DNA of 64,000 bases, taken from NCBI RefSeq assembly GCF_009674775.1, contig NZ_WKKE01000028.1, positions 16,263 to 80,262 on the forward strand, in the 5' to 3' direction. The notes under the pieces are model-generated. The model was given only the letters and a program-made list of their open reading frames with translations, ran no database searches and was not told the DNA's origin. Position numbers and translations under genes: made by a program. Shown here piece by piece: positions 54,101 through 62,552 of this stretch. This DNA is from Flavobacterium sp. LC2016-23. GTDB taxonomy: Bacteria; Bacteroidota; Bacteroidia; Flavobacteriales; Flavobacteriaceae. Numbering within the stretch: position 1 is the stretch's first letter; the number at the start of each line of letters is the position of its first letter.

Positions 54101-54130
54101 TTGTCTCTGCAATAGTTTATGCATATCCAT
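51104..54130 (-). CDS. Hybrid sensor histidine kinase (3 PAS, HisKA, HATPase, REC, Hpt)
   Basis: A 1008-residue soluble kinase. A coiled-coil N-terminus (1-115) is followed by three PAS domains (about 120-245, 250-375, 378-500), HisKA with NMSHEIRTPLNGI, HATPase with DTGIGM and GTGLGMTI, a REC domain with LMDVQMPEMDG, and a C-terminal Hpt domain with HKIKPSIESMG (His952). It can run a full internal phosphorelay and then phosphorylate another receiver. With no membrane segment, its signal is cytosolic, possibly delivered by the FIST protein whose gene is 2 bp upstream. Confidence 0.92.
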   Translation of the reverse strand: MDMHKLLQRQINKNVPLELQNNPSFQAFIKTVNDSYWSFERDKDLMDHSFQESEKEYNEVNQNLKKEYALKQQSILNLYESLKELDQGYRSINDGEKNDLLLISKYLSEQIAKRKETEKKLFETVQFLKTLLGNLQSGILVVDNNDTILFVNQYLCDIRNIKASPEEMIGKKTSQYITDAQVLFKDSVAYRDRIAEILANNKIVTGEILETIDNRFFERDYIPIFVEKECIGHLWKSTDVTQRIKSKNLLKQSEERNRIIMNSSLNAIVTIDNTGKITFWNNQAETIFGWKKDEVLGKTLNETIIPNRHKKGHEDGLKYYIKTGKGPVLNKQIELPALNNKGHEFPIEISIIPLEQNGEVFFCSFIQDISERKKVETKLKFQEEKYRNIIANMNLGLIEVDNNEIIQYANQSFANISGFEIEELIGLNPSKTFVLGKNIEKMKDKNKLREQGVSDVYQMPVRNKRGELRWWAIGGAPNYDDKGNLVGSIGIHLDITEQKQMEEELESEKIKAQEASKAKEIFLANMSHEIRTPLNGIIGFLRELERQQLTDLQKKYVENSTVASKHLLSIINNILDISKIEAGEMSLEEEDFIFKDVINNVVTVLEPLAKKKGLKLIAHISKDINTVLKGDFLRLEQVLFNLVGNSLKFTTKGKIYLKCEIVQDSKAFQKLQISVEDTGIGMEQNFADIIFNKFSQEDKAITRKFGGTGLGMTITRELIQLMNGEINVQSEKGSGTTVSFILNFEKGDIHNIKKVKEEINFDISGIHVLLVEDNIINRMVAINSLHYFNCVVTEATNGLEAIEILKNKHFDIILMDVQMPEMDGIEATIKIKKELKLQTPIIALTANAFKSEVEKCKNAGMDDYITKPFEEFDLVETIARYTNKKFNDIDKSVQDQNQKRYDLKVLHSISRGNAEFVSKMIIIFIEQIKEILPNAEAALASDNFSVLNQLVHKIKPSIESMGIISIKEEIALLEKSTREIPDKEKITRLFFKIKETLLIVAEQLQEEI

Positions 54131-54132
54131 AG

Positions 54133-55275
54133 CTACTCGATTTCATTAATACAGGTAATGGTCATGGTCTGATTGTGAAGGACGCATTCCCCAAACGCTT
54201 TCAAAGGCGAAATCTCTCCGTAGGAGTAAAAACCGGAAATAATCGTTTTATCTCCAAAAATATCAGCAACGGCCTCTACCTCTTCATCAATTCTGCCTCC
54301 GAGAATTAATTTTCGTCCCACACAACTAATTAAAAGTGCCAATTTTGGATTAAAACTATTTACTTCCAAACAGGAAGCAGCAGCTTCACTTGCCGCATCA
54401 ATCAGCCTGTCAAAATTAGCTTTCATAAACCGGACTTTACTTCCTTTGGGCACATCACCCGCAAAGGTCATGGTCTGATTGGTTTCATCTATAGATAAAA
54501 TAGTTCTCACAATAGGTTCTTCAACGCCATCAATCCTGATTGACAAAGGAAAAAGCAGTGCAGAACCCGGTAATTCGTCTGCATACTTTCCTAAATAAAT
54601 TTTATAGAGATCCAGTACATTTTTTCCGTCTATCTCGTACAAAACATTACTTTCTGATTTCGTTACTACGCGCTCTAAGCCGAAACTTTCCCAACCTCCC
54701 AACGATCCATGAGACACAGCGAGTTTTTGTCCGTAAAAACCAACCGCTGCAATTTTGCCCGGTGTCGGAATTTCATTTAATCCGACGACTGTCTTTTCAA
54801 ATTTTGCTGCATCACCTGCAAGCCCTCCAACAATTAGTACCTCTTCTTTTTTTACGGAATTCATACCATTGACTAACTCACTTCCATTCACTTTACCTCC
54901 GTCGGACAGAATAAGGACTAATTTTAAATCTTCCTGATCAAATTTTTCAATCAGCGAAGCACCGGCCTGAAAACTATTTTCAAAAGCAGTTATATCAACT
55001 TCATAGGTTTTAATTACGGTAGAAGAAAATTTAATTGCAGTAAGCGAGATCGTGTGGTCTAAAACCTCATTTTCATAGATCTCTCCGGCTGAAGAGCACA
55101 GGATCAGTTGTGCCGTGGGAAATTTATTTTTTAACTGATTGAAAACCTTCTCGTCTGATAAAAGATTTCTTTCACCGAAACCTAAAATCAGATCGGCAGC
55201 ACTAAAATCTAAATTATCACTATTTAATTCTCTTAGGAATGAATCATCTTTAAATAAAACGGTAGCTACTTTCAT
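54133..55275 (-). CDS. FIST domain sensory protein
   Basis: A 380-residue protein with FIST_N (about 25-215, QLILCSSAGEIYENEVLDHTIS and VGGLAGDAAKFEKT) and FIST_C (about 220-370, YADELPGSALLFPLSIR, ending SGFYSYGEISPL). FIST domains are thought to bind small ligands such as amino acids and usually pair with kinases or chemoreceptors. The gene abuts the sigma-54 activator gene directly and lies 2 bp before the hybrid kinase, making a three-gene signalling unit. Confidence 0.92.
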   Translation of the reverse strand: MKVATVLFKDDSFLRELNSDNLDFSAADLILGFGERNLLSDEKVFNQLKNKFPTAQLILCSSAGEIYENEVLDHTISLTAIKFSSTVIKTYEVDITAFENSFQAGASLIEKFDQEDLKLVLILSDGGKVNGSELVNGMNSVKKEEVLIVGGLAGDAAKFEKTVVGLNEIPTPGKIAAVGFYGQKLAVSHGSLGGWESFGLERVVTKSESNVLYEIDGKNVLDLYKIYLGKYADELPGSALLFPLSIRIDGVEEPIVRTILSIDETNQTMTFAGDVPKGSKVRFMKANFDRLIDAASEAAASCLEVNSFNPKLALLISCVGRKLILGGRIDEEVEAVADIFGDKTIISGFYSYGEISPLKAFGECVLHNQTMTITCINEIE

Positions 55276-56631
55276 TTAAATCATTTTTTTGGTTTGACTG
55301 GACTGAATTAAATTGTAAATCGTCGATTTCCCGATATCTAATTGTTTTGCTGTTTTTAAGACATCCTCATTATTCTTTTTTAAATAATGCAAAATAATAT
55401 CAGAGGTGAATTCTTTTAATGTTTTATCATCAGACAGGAAAAAATCGGTATCATTTATAGTGTCAAATGTTAAGTCATCCACTTCAATCTCATTGTTATC
55501 ACACATTACACACGCCAGCTCTATAACTGATTTGAGCTCTCTGATATTTCCGGGAAATTTATATTTGAGTAATTTGTCTTTGGCTTGTTTTGAAATATTG
55601 ATTGTTTTCAATTTATTGTCTTTTGTAAAAAGATCTATAAAATGCTTTGCTAAAAGCAAAACATCATGACCTCTTTCCCGTAAAGGAGGCAATTCTATGG
55701 GCAGGCCAATAATCCTGTAATAAAGATCCTCTCTGAACGTTCCTTTTTTAACCTCCTCTTTCAGATCTTTGTGCGTAGCAATAATGAGCCGGGCATTAAA
55801 CTTAATAACTTCTTTCCCTCCAAGTCTGGTTACTTCACGCTCCTGCAGCACGCGTAAAAGTTTACTTTGAAGATTTAAATCCAGTTCAGCAATTTCATCC
55901 AGAAAAATAATACCTCCATGAGCTTGTTCAAATTTACCAATGGATCTTTGATCGGCTCCTGTGAAAGCCCCTTTTTCATGACCGAAAAATTCACTCTCTA
56001 CCAATTCCCTTGGAATCGCTGCCATATTTAAGGCCACAAATGGCTTGTTTTTCCTGTCAGAGTTATAATGAATTGCTTTTGCTACAATCTCTTTCCCTGT
56101 TCCCGTCTCTCCGGTAATCGAAACATTTATATTGGTGCTTAATGATTTGTTTATTTTATTAAAAACTGCTTTTATAGCATCACTTTGCCCTAACAGGGTC
56201 TTCTCAAAACTAAACTTTTGCTCTAACTTTTCTTTTAGCTCCTCTACTTCCTCAATGAGACTTAAATTCTCCCTGATTTTAATAATCGAATTCCAAAGTA
56301 ATTCTTTTGTATGAGCACTTTTTACAATATAATCTTTTGCTCCTGATTTTAAGAAATCAACAGCAACCTCAATTTCTTCCTGTCCGCTTATAATAATAAT
56401 TGGAATTTTATTGTTTGTCTGTTGTATTTTTTTGAGTAATACGTCACCACTAGTATCCGGCAATCCAAAATCCAGACAAATAATATTAGGATTCAGGAAC
56501 AGGTTGTCCAGACATTCTTTCCCGGTTTTAAACAAAAGCACTTCAAAATCAGGATTTAATTTAAGGTGGTATTTTAAAGTTTCTCCAAAAAACGGATCAT
56601 CTTCAACTAAAAAAATTTTAAATGATTTCAT
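55276..56631 (-). CDS. Sigma-54-dependent response regulator (NtrC family)
   Basis: A 451-residue activator. It has a receiver with Asp54 and Lys104, an AAA+ domain with GETGTGKE, the sigma-54 contact loop EKGAFTGA, IIFLDEIAEL and the arginine-finger region LRERGHD, then a C-terminal Fis-type HTH (VLKTAKQLDIGKSTIYNLI). All parts are intact, so it should open sigma-54 promoters. The palindromes 100-106 bp before three exopolysaccharide units are natural candidates for its binding sites. It is the first gene of the signalling unit. Confidence 0.93.
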   Translation of the reverse strand: MKSFKIFLVEDDPFFGETLKYHLKLNPDFEVLLFKTGKECLDNLFLNPNIICLDFGLPDTSGDVLLKKIQQTNNKIPIIIISGQEEIEVAVDFLKSGAKDYIVKSAHTKELLWNSIIKIRENLSLIEEVEELKEKLEQKFSFEKTLLGQSDAIKAVFNKINKSLSTNINVSITGETGTGKEIVAKAIHYNSDRKNKPFVALNMAAIPRELVESEFFGHEKGAFTGADQRSIGKFEQAHGGIIFLDEIAELDLNLQSKLLRVLQEREVTRLGGKEVIKFNARLIIATHKDLKEEVKKGTFREDLYYRIIGLPIELPPLRERGHDVLLLAKHFIDLFTKDNKLKTINISKQAKDKLLKYKFPGNIRELKSVIELACVMCDNNEIEVDDLTFDTINDTDFFLSDDKTLKEFTSDIILHYLKKNNEDVLKTAKQLDIGKSTIYNLIQSSQTKKMI

Positions 56632-56978
56632 CTGTAATCGCTTAAGTTTTTAACTCACACTAAACTACAAAAAAAATCCTACATATTTACATTAAACCAC
56701 AAAAGCAAGGTTCTGCTCAAAAGACAGTTTGTGATATTCTTTTCTGTACCTAATTTCAAACCTTTAAAAACAGGTTGAAAACACTAATCGGAAAGAGATT
56801 ATTTATTTAGATTTTTATCTGATTTTCGAATTTTCATCAGGTATTTTTCCTTTAAAAATCTGAATTTACTTCTGAATTATTTTACTAAATAGGAAAACAG
56901 AAATTATCGCGTTTATTTCAAATTGAAAAATAAAAAATTTAGTTTCTGCCTGCAACACAATAACTTATGAACTGGTAT
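56632..56978. other. Gene-free stretch upstream of the NtrC-type gene
   Basis: About 350 bp of AT-rich sequence. I see no gene and no copy of the TTTCC/GGAAA palindrome here, which suggests that the regulator gene itself is not controlled through that site. Confidence 0.5.
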
Positions 56979-57437
56979 TTACGAACGTGGTTTAGGCAAG
57001 TTTCTGTCGTACATAATAATGGTTCCTGCTACAGCCACATTTAAGCTTTTTTCTGATTTAAACTTCACGAGATGATGGCATTTATCCATTACTTTTTTGG
57101 ATAAGCCATGATCTTCTGCTCCCAACAAGTAGACACAACGTCTTGGGTGTTCAAAGGTCTCTAAATCAGATGCTTTTTTATCTAATTCAACACCAACCAA
57201 TCGTGCTCCTTTAGGCAGGTTTTCAAAAAAAGCCTCAAAAGTATCATAATGAAAATAAGGAATTGCTTTTACGGCATCATGCGTATCACAGGCCTGTTTA
57301 GCGTATCGGTTACCTATGGTAAAAATAAAAGTAGCACCTAAGTTTTGAGCCGATCGCCACAGAACGCCTAAGTTTTCAGGCGTTTTACCATTTTGTATTC
57401 CTATCCCAAAATATTCATTTATAAAGTTATCGTTCAT
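56979..57437 (-). CDS. TrmH/SpoU-family RNA methyltransferase
   Basis: A 152-residue SPOUT methyltransferase with motif 1 GKTPENLGVLWRSAQNLGA, motif 2 VYLLGAEDHGLS and motif 3 SLNVAVAGTIIMYDR, which form the trefoil knot and bind SAM. It has no extra RNA-binding domain, as in the short TrmL/TrmH-like members that methylate tRNA or rRNA ribose; the target is not predictable. I chose the ATG at 57437 since the 12 upstream codons are hydrophobic and not family-like. Confidence 0.9.
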   Translation of the reverse strand: MNDNFINEYFGIGIQNGKTPENLGVLWRSAQNLGATFIFTIGNRYAKQACDTHDAVKAIPYFHYDTFEAFFENLPKGARLVGVELDKKASDLETFEHPRRCVYLLGAEDHGLSKKVMDKCHHLVKFKSEKSLNVAVAGTIIMYDRNLPKPRS

Positions 57438-57689
57438 AAGGGCAAAAATAGAAACTATAAGAATATAAATCAATTTTTATTGGAGTTGAAATCACCATCC
57501 AGTGGTGGTTCCTGAAATTTTTTTCAAGGTAAAGCAGGTTTAAAACCTTTAATTTCAGCCGTTAAAATCCATAGCACTGGCAATATGTAATTCTTTCAGC
57601 GCTATCTGTTGTCTTAATTGTTTTTTTAAAGAAAACCAAAGCAGGGCAAGCGTTACAAAAATAAAGGTAAACTGAAATTTAAATTATTT

Positions 57690-58652
57690 TCACTGCAGCC
57701 ATTTTTTTCGTTTAAACCAGATCAGGGGTATAATAAAACAAATAAGTATTAAGGCTATCGCATAAAAATAACCATACTCCCAATCCAGTTCAGGCATATT
57801 CTTAAAATTCATACCATAAATTCCTGCAACAAGCATTGGCAGTGAAATACACATGGTGATAATGGTTAAGGTTTTAAAGATTCGATTTTGCTCCAGGTCA
57901 ATTTTTGTGGAAATATAATCTTTTAAATCGTCTAAACGCTCAAAATTGTTCTGGACGTATTCATTAATTACGGTTAAGTCACTCAATTCCAGTAAAATTG
58001 TTTCTTTGATCTCAGGGCTAAGTTTATCGCTTTTTCTAAGCAGATGAAGGATCCTTCTAAATTCATTCAGCGATTCCTTAACCAGCAGGTTGTTAAATTT
58101 CAGTGCTGTTATTTCATTTAAACCATGCTCCGAATAATCATGCTCTTTCTGCAGGCTGGAATACATAGTTTTAATGTTTTTTGAGATGATTTCAGTCAGG
58201 TCTGCAAAATAATCCGGAACAATTCCTATCATCATTAAAAGAAAAGTATTGATAGTAAACGGCAGGTTTTTTATTTTATCAAAATGTTCCTGTCTCTTAT
58301 TTTCCGGTATAAATTGCTCAAAATTGATATCCATAAACGAAAACATAATTTCCTCCTTCAGAATAAAAGAAACAATAATCTCTTCAATTTTATTCTGGGC
58401 TGTAAAATAGGGAAATGAAAAATTAAATGCCAATTGACTTTCTTTTTCCAGGTAATGAGAACTTATTTCGATATCGTCGCTATTGTTCAATATCGTGGTA
58501 TCAATATCAAAAAGTTTTTCAAAAGTGACAATATCCGGCTTTTTATAATTGATAATTTGCAGACTATTTATAGTACTCAGGTCTTTCGGTATTTCATCAA
58601 TACTTTTTAAGTGTAGTATGTTTTTATCTTTATCTAAAAGTTCAATTATCAT
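57690..58652 (-). CDS. corA: CorA-type Mg2+/divalent cation channel
   Basis: A 320-residue protein with an acidic N-terminal cytosolic funnel domain and a long helix. Two C-terminal membrane helices are joined by the selectivity motif YGMNFKNMPELDWEYGY (GMN). The end WFKRKKW is the basic cytosolic ring. It is full length. It stands alone on the minus strand, divergent from the methyltransferase gene. Confidence 0.92.
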   Translation of the reverse strand: MIIELLDKDKNILHLKSIDEIPKDLSTINSLQIINYKKPDIVTFEKLFDIDTTILNNSDDIEISSHYLEKESQLAFNFSFPYFTAQNKIEEIIVSFILKEEIMFSFMDINFEQFIPENKRQEHFDKIKNLPFTINTFLLMMIGIVPDYFADLTEIISKNIKTMYSSLQKEHDYSEHGLNEITALKFNNLLVKESLNEFRRILHLLRKSDKLSPEIKETILLELSDLTVINEYVQNNFERLDDLKDYISTKIDLEQNRIFKTLTIITMCISLPMLVAGIYGMNFKNMPELDWEYGYFYAIALILICFIIPLIWFKRKKWLQ

Positions 58653-58805
58653 GGATGGGCTTTTTAATCAATAGTACTACGGAACTTAGGCAAATTTATT
58701 CGAATAAAAAAATAGTACGTTTAATCTGTTTGTTTTTCATTTTGAAACGGTAGCGTCTTCACTTGAAAAAAATCACTAATTTTAGCAAACATTCATTATT
58801 TTACT

Positions 58806-60419
58806 ATGACGCATACATCACAACTTCGAAGTTTCATTTTCAGACATCTTGACGGACTGGCCGTTGCTCCGGTAGCAATAGCATTTAAAAACAAGGGAGT
58901 CCTTGAGTTTATCCTGAACAAAAAACAAATACAACTAACCGAACTGGTGCATGTTTTTAAAGCAAATGAAGGTTACCTGAATGTAGGTTTGCGGATTTTG
59001 GCTTCTCAGGGCTTTTTAGATTACGAAGTGGACAATCATACACAGGAAATTACGGTTTTGGTCAATGAAAAGACAGCAACAGCCTTTTCGATGTTTCATC
59101 TCTATGAAGATGTAGTGAATTTACTTCAGTTTTCAATCCGGTTTCATCCACGTCTCTTTGAAGAGGAACCGTTTGAAAAACTCAACGCTATTTTCGAAAA
59201 GTATAAAACAAAATACGGAATTGAACCTTCCGAAGACCCTCTGACAAACACGATTCAGGACCAGATTTTAAAACATATCGAAGGACATCTGATCGGACCA
59301 ACAATAGTGCGTCTCGCCATGAAAGGGATGTTTCACAAATATTTTATGGAAACCTCTTTCAAACCGGAAGAGTTTCACAAATCGCCTGAAAATTTCAAAA
59401 AGATATTAGACTTTTTTGTACATCTTGGATGGTTTCTGGAAAAAAACGGCAATTATCAATTTACCGAAACAGGTTTGTTTTTTGCAAAAAGAGCCAGCGC
59501 TTATGGCGTTACTGTTTCTTATTTGCCAACTTTTGCCAGAATTGAAGAATTAATTTTTGGCGATCCGGCCGTGTTACGAATGATAGGCGATGGAGAAAAC
59601 GAGATTCATGTGGATCGTGAAATGAATGTATGGGGAAGCGGAGGGGCTCATGATACGTATTTTAAAGTTATAGATGAAATTATCGTCAAACTTTTTAACC
59701 TGCCTATTGAAGAACAGCCTAAAGGAATACTGGATATGGGCTGCGGTAATGGTGCTTTCCTGCAACACATTTTTGAAGTAATCGACAGGCAAACCTTACG
59801 CGGAAAAATGCTCGACGAATATCCGTTGTTTCTCGTTGGGGCAGATTATAACCAGACTGCCCTGAAAGTAACCAGAGCCAATCTTATAAAGGCCGATATT
59901 TGGGCAAAAGTCATTTGGGGAGACATCGGACGCCCGGACGTACTCTCAGATGACCTGAAAGAAAATTACAATATCGACCTGAAAGATTTACTTAACGTAA
60001 GGACTTTTTTAGATCATAATCGAATCTGGACAGATCCGAAACACATCAACAAAGACAGAATCAGCAAGTCTACGGGTGCATTTGCCTTTAGAGGAAAAAG
60101 AATCAGTAATAATCTGGCAGAAGATAATCTGCTCGAACATTTACAAAAATGGTCCCCGTATGTCCGTAAATTTGGTTTGCTTCTCATAGAATTGCATACC
60201 ATAAGTCCTAAACTTGCCGCCGGTAATTTAGGAAAAACGCCCGCAACAGCCTATGATGCCACTCATGGTTTCTCCGACCAGTATATTGTAGAGATAGACG
60301 TCTTTAATACTGTGGCTGCAGAAGCAGGGTTGTTTCCTGATCCCTCTATTTTTAAACGATTCCCGGAGGCTGATATCGCTACCGTAAGTATCAATTTACT
60401 GAAAGGAAACGATGCATAA
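58806..60419 (+). CDS. Large SAM-dependent methyltransferase with winged-helix N-terminus
   Basis: A 537-residue protein. Residues 1-80 look like a winged helix (ELVHVFKANEGYLNVGLRILASQGFLDY), and a second similar element lies near 195-225 (FVHLGWFLEKNGNYQFTETG). Motif I of class I methyltransferases is ILDMGCGNGAFL (308-319), followed by FLVGADYN. Length and the NVWGSGGAHDTYF segment recall the methyltransferase-like domains of AprA-type polyketide starters, but that is a weak analogy. The substrate is unknown. It is a single gene. Confidence 0.8.
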   Translation: MTHTSQLRSFIFRHLDGLAVAPVAIAFKNKGVLEFILNKKQIQLTELVHVFKANEGYLNVGLRILASQGFLDYEVDNHTQEITVLVNEKTATAFSMFHLYEDVVNLLQFSIRFHPRLFEEEPFEKLNAIFEKYKTKYGIEPSEDPLTNTIQDQILKHIEGHLIGPTIVRLAMKGMFHKYFMETSFKPEEFHKSPENFKKILDFFVHLGWFLEKNGNYQFTETGLFFAKRASAYGVTVSYLPTFARIEELIFGDPAVLRMIGDGENEIHVDREMNVWGSGGAHDTYFKVIDEIIVKLFNLPIEEQPKGILDMGCGNGAFLQHIFEVIDRQTLRGKMLDEYPLFLVGADYNQTALKVTRANLIKADIWAKVIWGDIGRPDVLSDDLKENYNIDLKDLLNVRTFLDHNRIWTDPKHINKDRISKSTGAFAFRGKRISNNLAEDNLLEHLQKWSPYVRKFGLLLIELHTISPKLAAGNLGKTPATAYDATHGFSDQYIVEIDVFNTVAAEAGLFPDPSIFKRFPEADIATVSINLLKGNDA

Positions 60420-60514
60420 TCCTTATTTATAAGGCTATCCGAAATTATTTAATATAATACAAACCAAAAAAACAGCTGCTTTAAGTATCTTGTTTTGGAC
60501 TATTTTTTATTGTT

Positions 60515-60630
60515 GTGATAAATTTATTTTCAATTTTAAATTTATCACCTAAAACGTGATAAGCTGTATTTATGTTTTTATTTTATCACAGAAAGCGTGA
60601 TAAATTTACTTTTCATTTTAATTTTATCAC
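60515..60630. repeat. Three 34-bp palindromic repeats with 7-bp spacers
   Basis: Units at 60515-60548, 60556-60589 and 60597-60630 each start GTGATAA and end TTATCAC. The two spacers (CTAAAAC, AGAAAGC) are both 7 bp, giving an exact 41-bp period. The spacer junctions also form TTATCAC-N7-GTGATAA dyads. The array lies in the 355-bp gap after the methyltransferase gene. No gene is seen there. Confidence 0.85.
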
Positions 60631-60706
60631 AAAAAGTAAATGTATCATGGAAATAACCCGTCATTGAAAGTATTGTTAGTTTTTCAAAGCATTATTTTAA
60701 TAGCTA

Positions 60707-60732
60707 ATCCCAAGGATTAGAATCTTTGGGAT
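60707..60732. terminator. Hairpin ATCCCAAGGATT / AATCTTTGGGAT
   Basis: 12-bp arms with one mismatch and a 2-nt loop lie between the convergent methyltransferase and hypothetical protein genes. No T-run follows, so terminator function is uncertain. Confidence 0.35.
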
Positions 60733-60774
60733 CAGCATTACCCTCATTATAAATATACGGGAGACATTTTGTTT

Positions 60775-61254
60775 TTAAAACCCATTTTCTTTAGGCGCGC
60801 CTTTTGTAGCCGGAATTGACTTAACAGATGCATTTCCGGATTTACCGTTTTGCCCGCCTGGCACTTTACTACTTGGAATCGAACGGGTCTTTACCACTTT
60901 TTTTCCTTTACCCCTGTTTTCCTTCGGGTATTTATCAAGATGCTTTTGGTGATACTTATAGGGACTATTGCCACTATAATCGTTTATAATAACTTTATAA
61001 CCCTCATAAAGATTATATCCTTTGCATCGCGAAGGAAGTGATTTCTCACGTATCCATTTCCCTTTATGATCGTAAATAAACTCACTCGTTTCATTATCAT
61101 AATACATATCAATGTCAGGCAGATAATAGTATCTAAAATCACTACTGCTCAAAGGACCCCAATCTGGTTTGGAGACCGCTTTTTTATGGATTACAGCTTG
61201 AGCGTTAGAAAAAACACTCGTTAAAAACAGACAGGCAAGGATTAATTTTTTCAT
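60775..61254 (-). CDS. Exported hypothetical protein with basic C-terminus
   Basis: A 159-residue protein with a signal peptide (MKKLILACLFLTSVF, ending SNAQA). It has a Tyr-rich middle (DFRYYYLPDIDMYYDNETSEFIYDHKGKW) and a Lys/Gly/Pro/Ser-rich basic tail of about 50 residues. The middle resembles short flavobacterial periplasmic proteins of unknown function. I chose the ATG at 61254, which begins the signal peptide, over 61296. Confidence 0.75.
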   Translation of the reverse strand: MKKLILACLFLTSVFSNAQAVIHKKAVSKPDWGPLSSSDFRYYYLPDIDMYYDNETSEFIYDHKGKWIREKSLPSRCKGYNLYEGYKVIINDYSGNSPYKYHQKHLDKYPKENRGKGKKVVKTRSIPSSKVPGGQNGKSGNASVKSIPATKGAPKENGF

Positions 61255-61859
61255 CTTTTTTGTGTTAATTAATTGAATATGATCAATATATACCACAATT
61301 TAAAGACATTATTTCAGGCGCAATCTATTTTTTATACCGAATGATAAATAGTATCGACTAATGCCAATTTTAGTCCGATTACAATAAAAGAAAACGATTA
61401 CTGATCCAGACCGTTTTTAAATTCTGAGACTTTGTTCTTATGGCGAATAATATCCGGTTTCAGTTCAGGTTTCAGAATTAATTTCAGTTGCTTTTTCGCG
61501 TAAAGCAATGCTTCGAACCCAAATAATGCGGTGCATTTCAAAAAGTATTTTTGTTCCTGTTTAAATCAATTTTAAAATTATACCTGCAATCGCTGCGGCC
61601 AGAATTATATAGGGTTCCTGAATTTATTTATGTTTCAAAAGTATCCCAAAATCACCAATTTCCTATTTCTGTATTGCTATACACTTTAACCCCACTGCTA
61701 TCGGAGCCTTTCTTTTAAATGATTTTTTTTTTACAATGCTGGCGAGTACTTTTCTTAGTACTTTTGTTTTCAAATTTGACCGTCTGTCTTAAAATCCTTC
61801 TGATAACAGATGATTACGGGTAAATTTTATAGCAGTAAACACTCCAATTCTATTCACTT
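61255..61859. other. Long gap with a decayed gene remnant
   Basis: Apart from the remnant listed separately, no gene is seen in these 605 bp. The last 100 bp before the response regulator have TTTTTTTT and CTTAGTACTTTTG strings but no clean promoter. Confidence 0.5.
61398..61623 (-). pseudogene. Remnant of a small membrane protein gene
   Basis: On the minus strand two startless open stretches adjoin in different frames: 61623-61561 reads EPYIILAAAIAGIILKLI, a membrane-helix-like piece, and 61565-61398 reads QEQKYFLKCTALFGFEALL and continues to a charged end, HKNKVSEFKNGLDQ. A frameshift near 61560 would join them. No ATG is present upstream. The original family is not recognised. Confidence 0.35.
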
Positions 61860-62552
61860 ATGAATAAAGTATTATTAGTCGAAGACGATCCGAGAGTCGC
61901 TTCTTTTATTACACGAGGACTTGAGGAACATCTTTATGAAGTCAAAACGATTCCAAAAGGTTTTGATGCCATAAAAGAGGTGATGGAGAATCAGTATAAT
62001 ATTATCATTCTCGACATCATGCTGCCTGATATTACGGGATTTGAAGTTTGTGAAGTTTTAAGAAGCCGAAAAATAATAGTACCTATACTTATTTTGAGTG
62101 CACTCGATACACCGCATGAAAAAGTAAAAGGTTTACAGGCCGGAGCAGATGATTACCTGGCCAAACCCTTTTTGTTTGAAGAATTGCTGGCCCGGATAAA
62201 TGCACAGCTTCGCCGTATGGAATTCAGCAGCGGAATTCTTGATTTTCAGTCCTATGCCGGAATCGAAATTAATATGAAAGAACAAAGTGCTTCGAGAGAC
62301 GGAAAAGAATTAAATCTTTCGTCAAGAGAATTAAAGCTTTTAATCTTTTTTATGAAGAACCGTGAGAAAGCCTTATCCCGAATTGAGATTGCACAGGCAG
62401 TCTGGAATATCGATTTTGATACGACTTCCAACACCGTAGATGTTTATATTAATTATTTGCGAAATAAAATAGACAAGAACTTCCCTACTCCGCTCATTCA
62501 TACTATAAAAGGAACAGGATATATGCTCAAACAAAAGAGTCATGAATCTTAA
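61860..62552 (+). CDS. OmpR/PhoB-family response regulator
   Basis: A 230-residue regulator with receiver residues Asp9-10, Asp52 and Lys102 and a C-terminal winged helix (ELNLSSRELKLLIFFMKN, TVDVYINYLRNKID, IHTIKGTGYML). It binds DNA as a dimer at direct repeats. It overlaps the kinase gene by 11 bp and forms a standard pair with it. Confidence 0.95.
   Translation: MNKVLLVEDDPRVASFITRGLEEHLYEVKTIPKGFDAIKEVMENQYNIIILDIMLPDITGFEVCEVLRSRKIIVPILILSALDTPHEKVKGLQAGADDYLAKPFLFEELLARINAQLRRMEFSSGILDFQSYAGIEINMKEQSASRDGKELNLSSRELKLLIFFMKNREKALSRIEIAQAVWNIDFDTTSNTVDVYINYLRNKIDKNFPTPLIHTIKGTGYMLKQKSHES

Noticed and set aside
60515..60630. CRISPR array
   Set aside because: The 34-bp units are not identical, the 7-bp spacers are too short and no cas gene is near.
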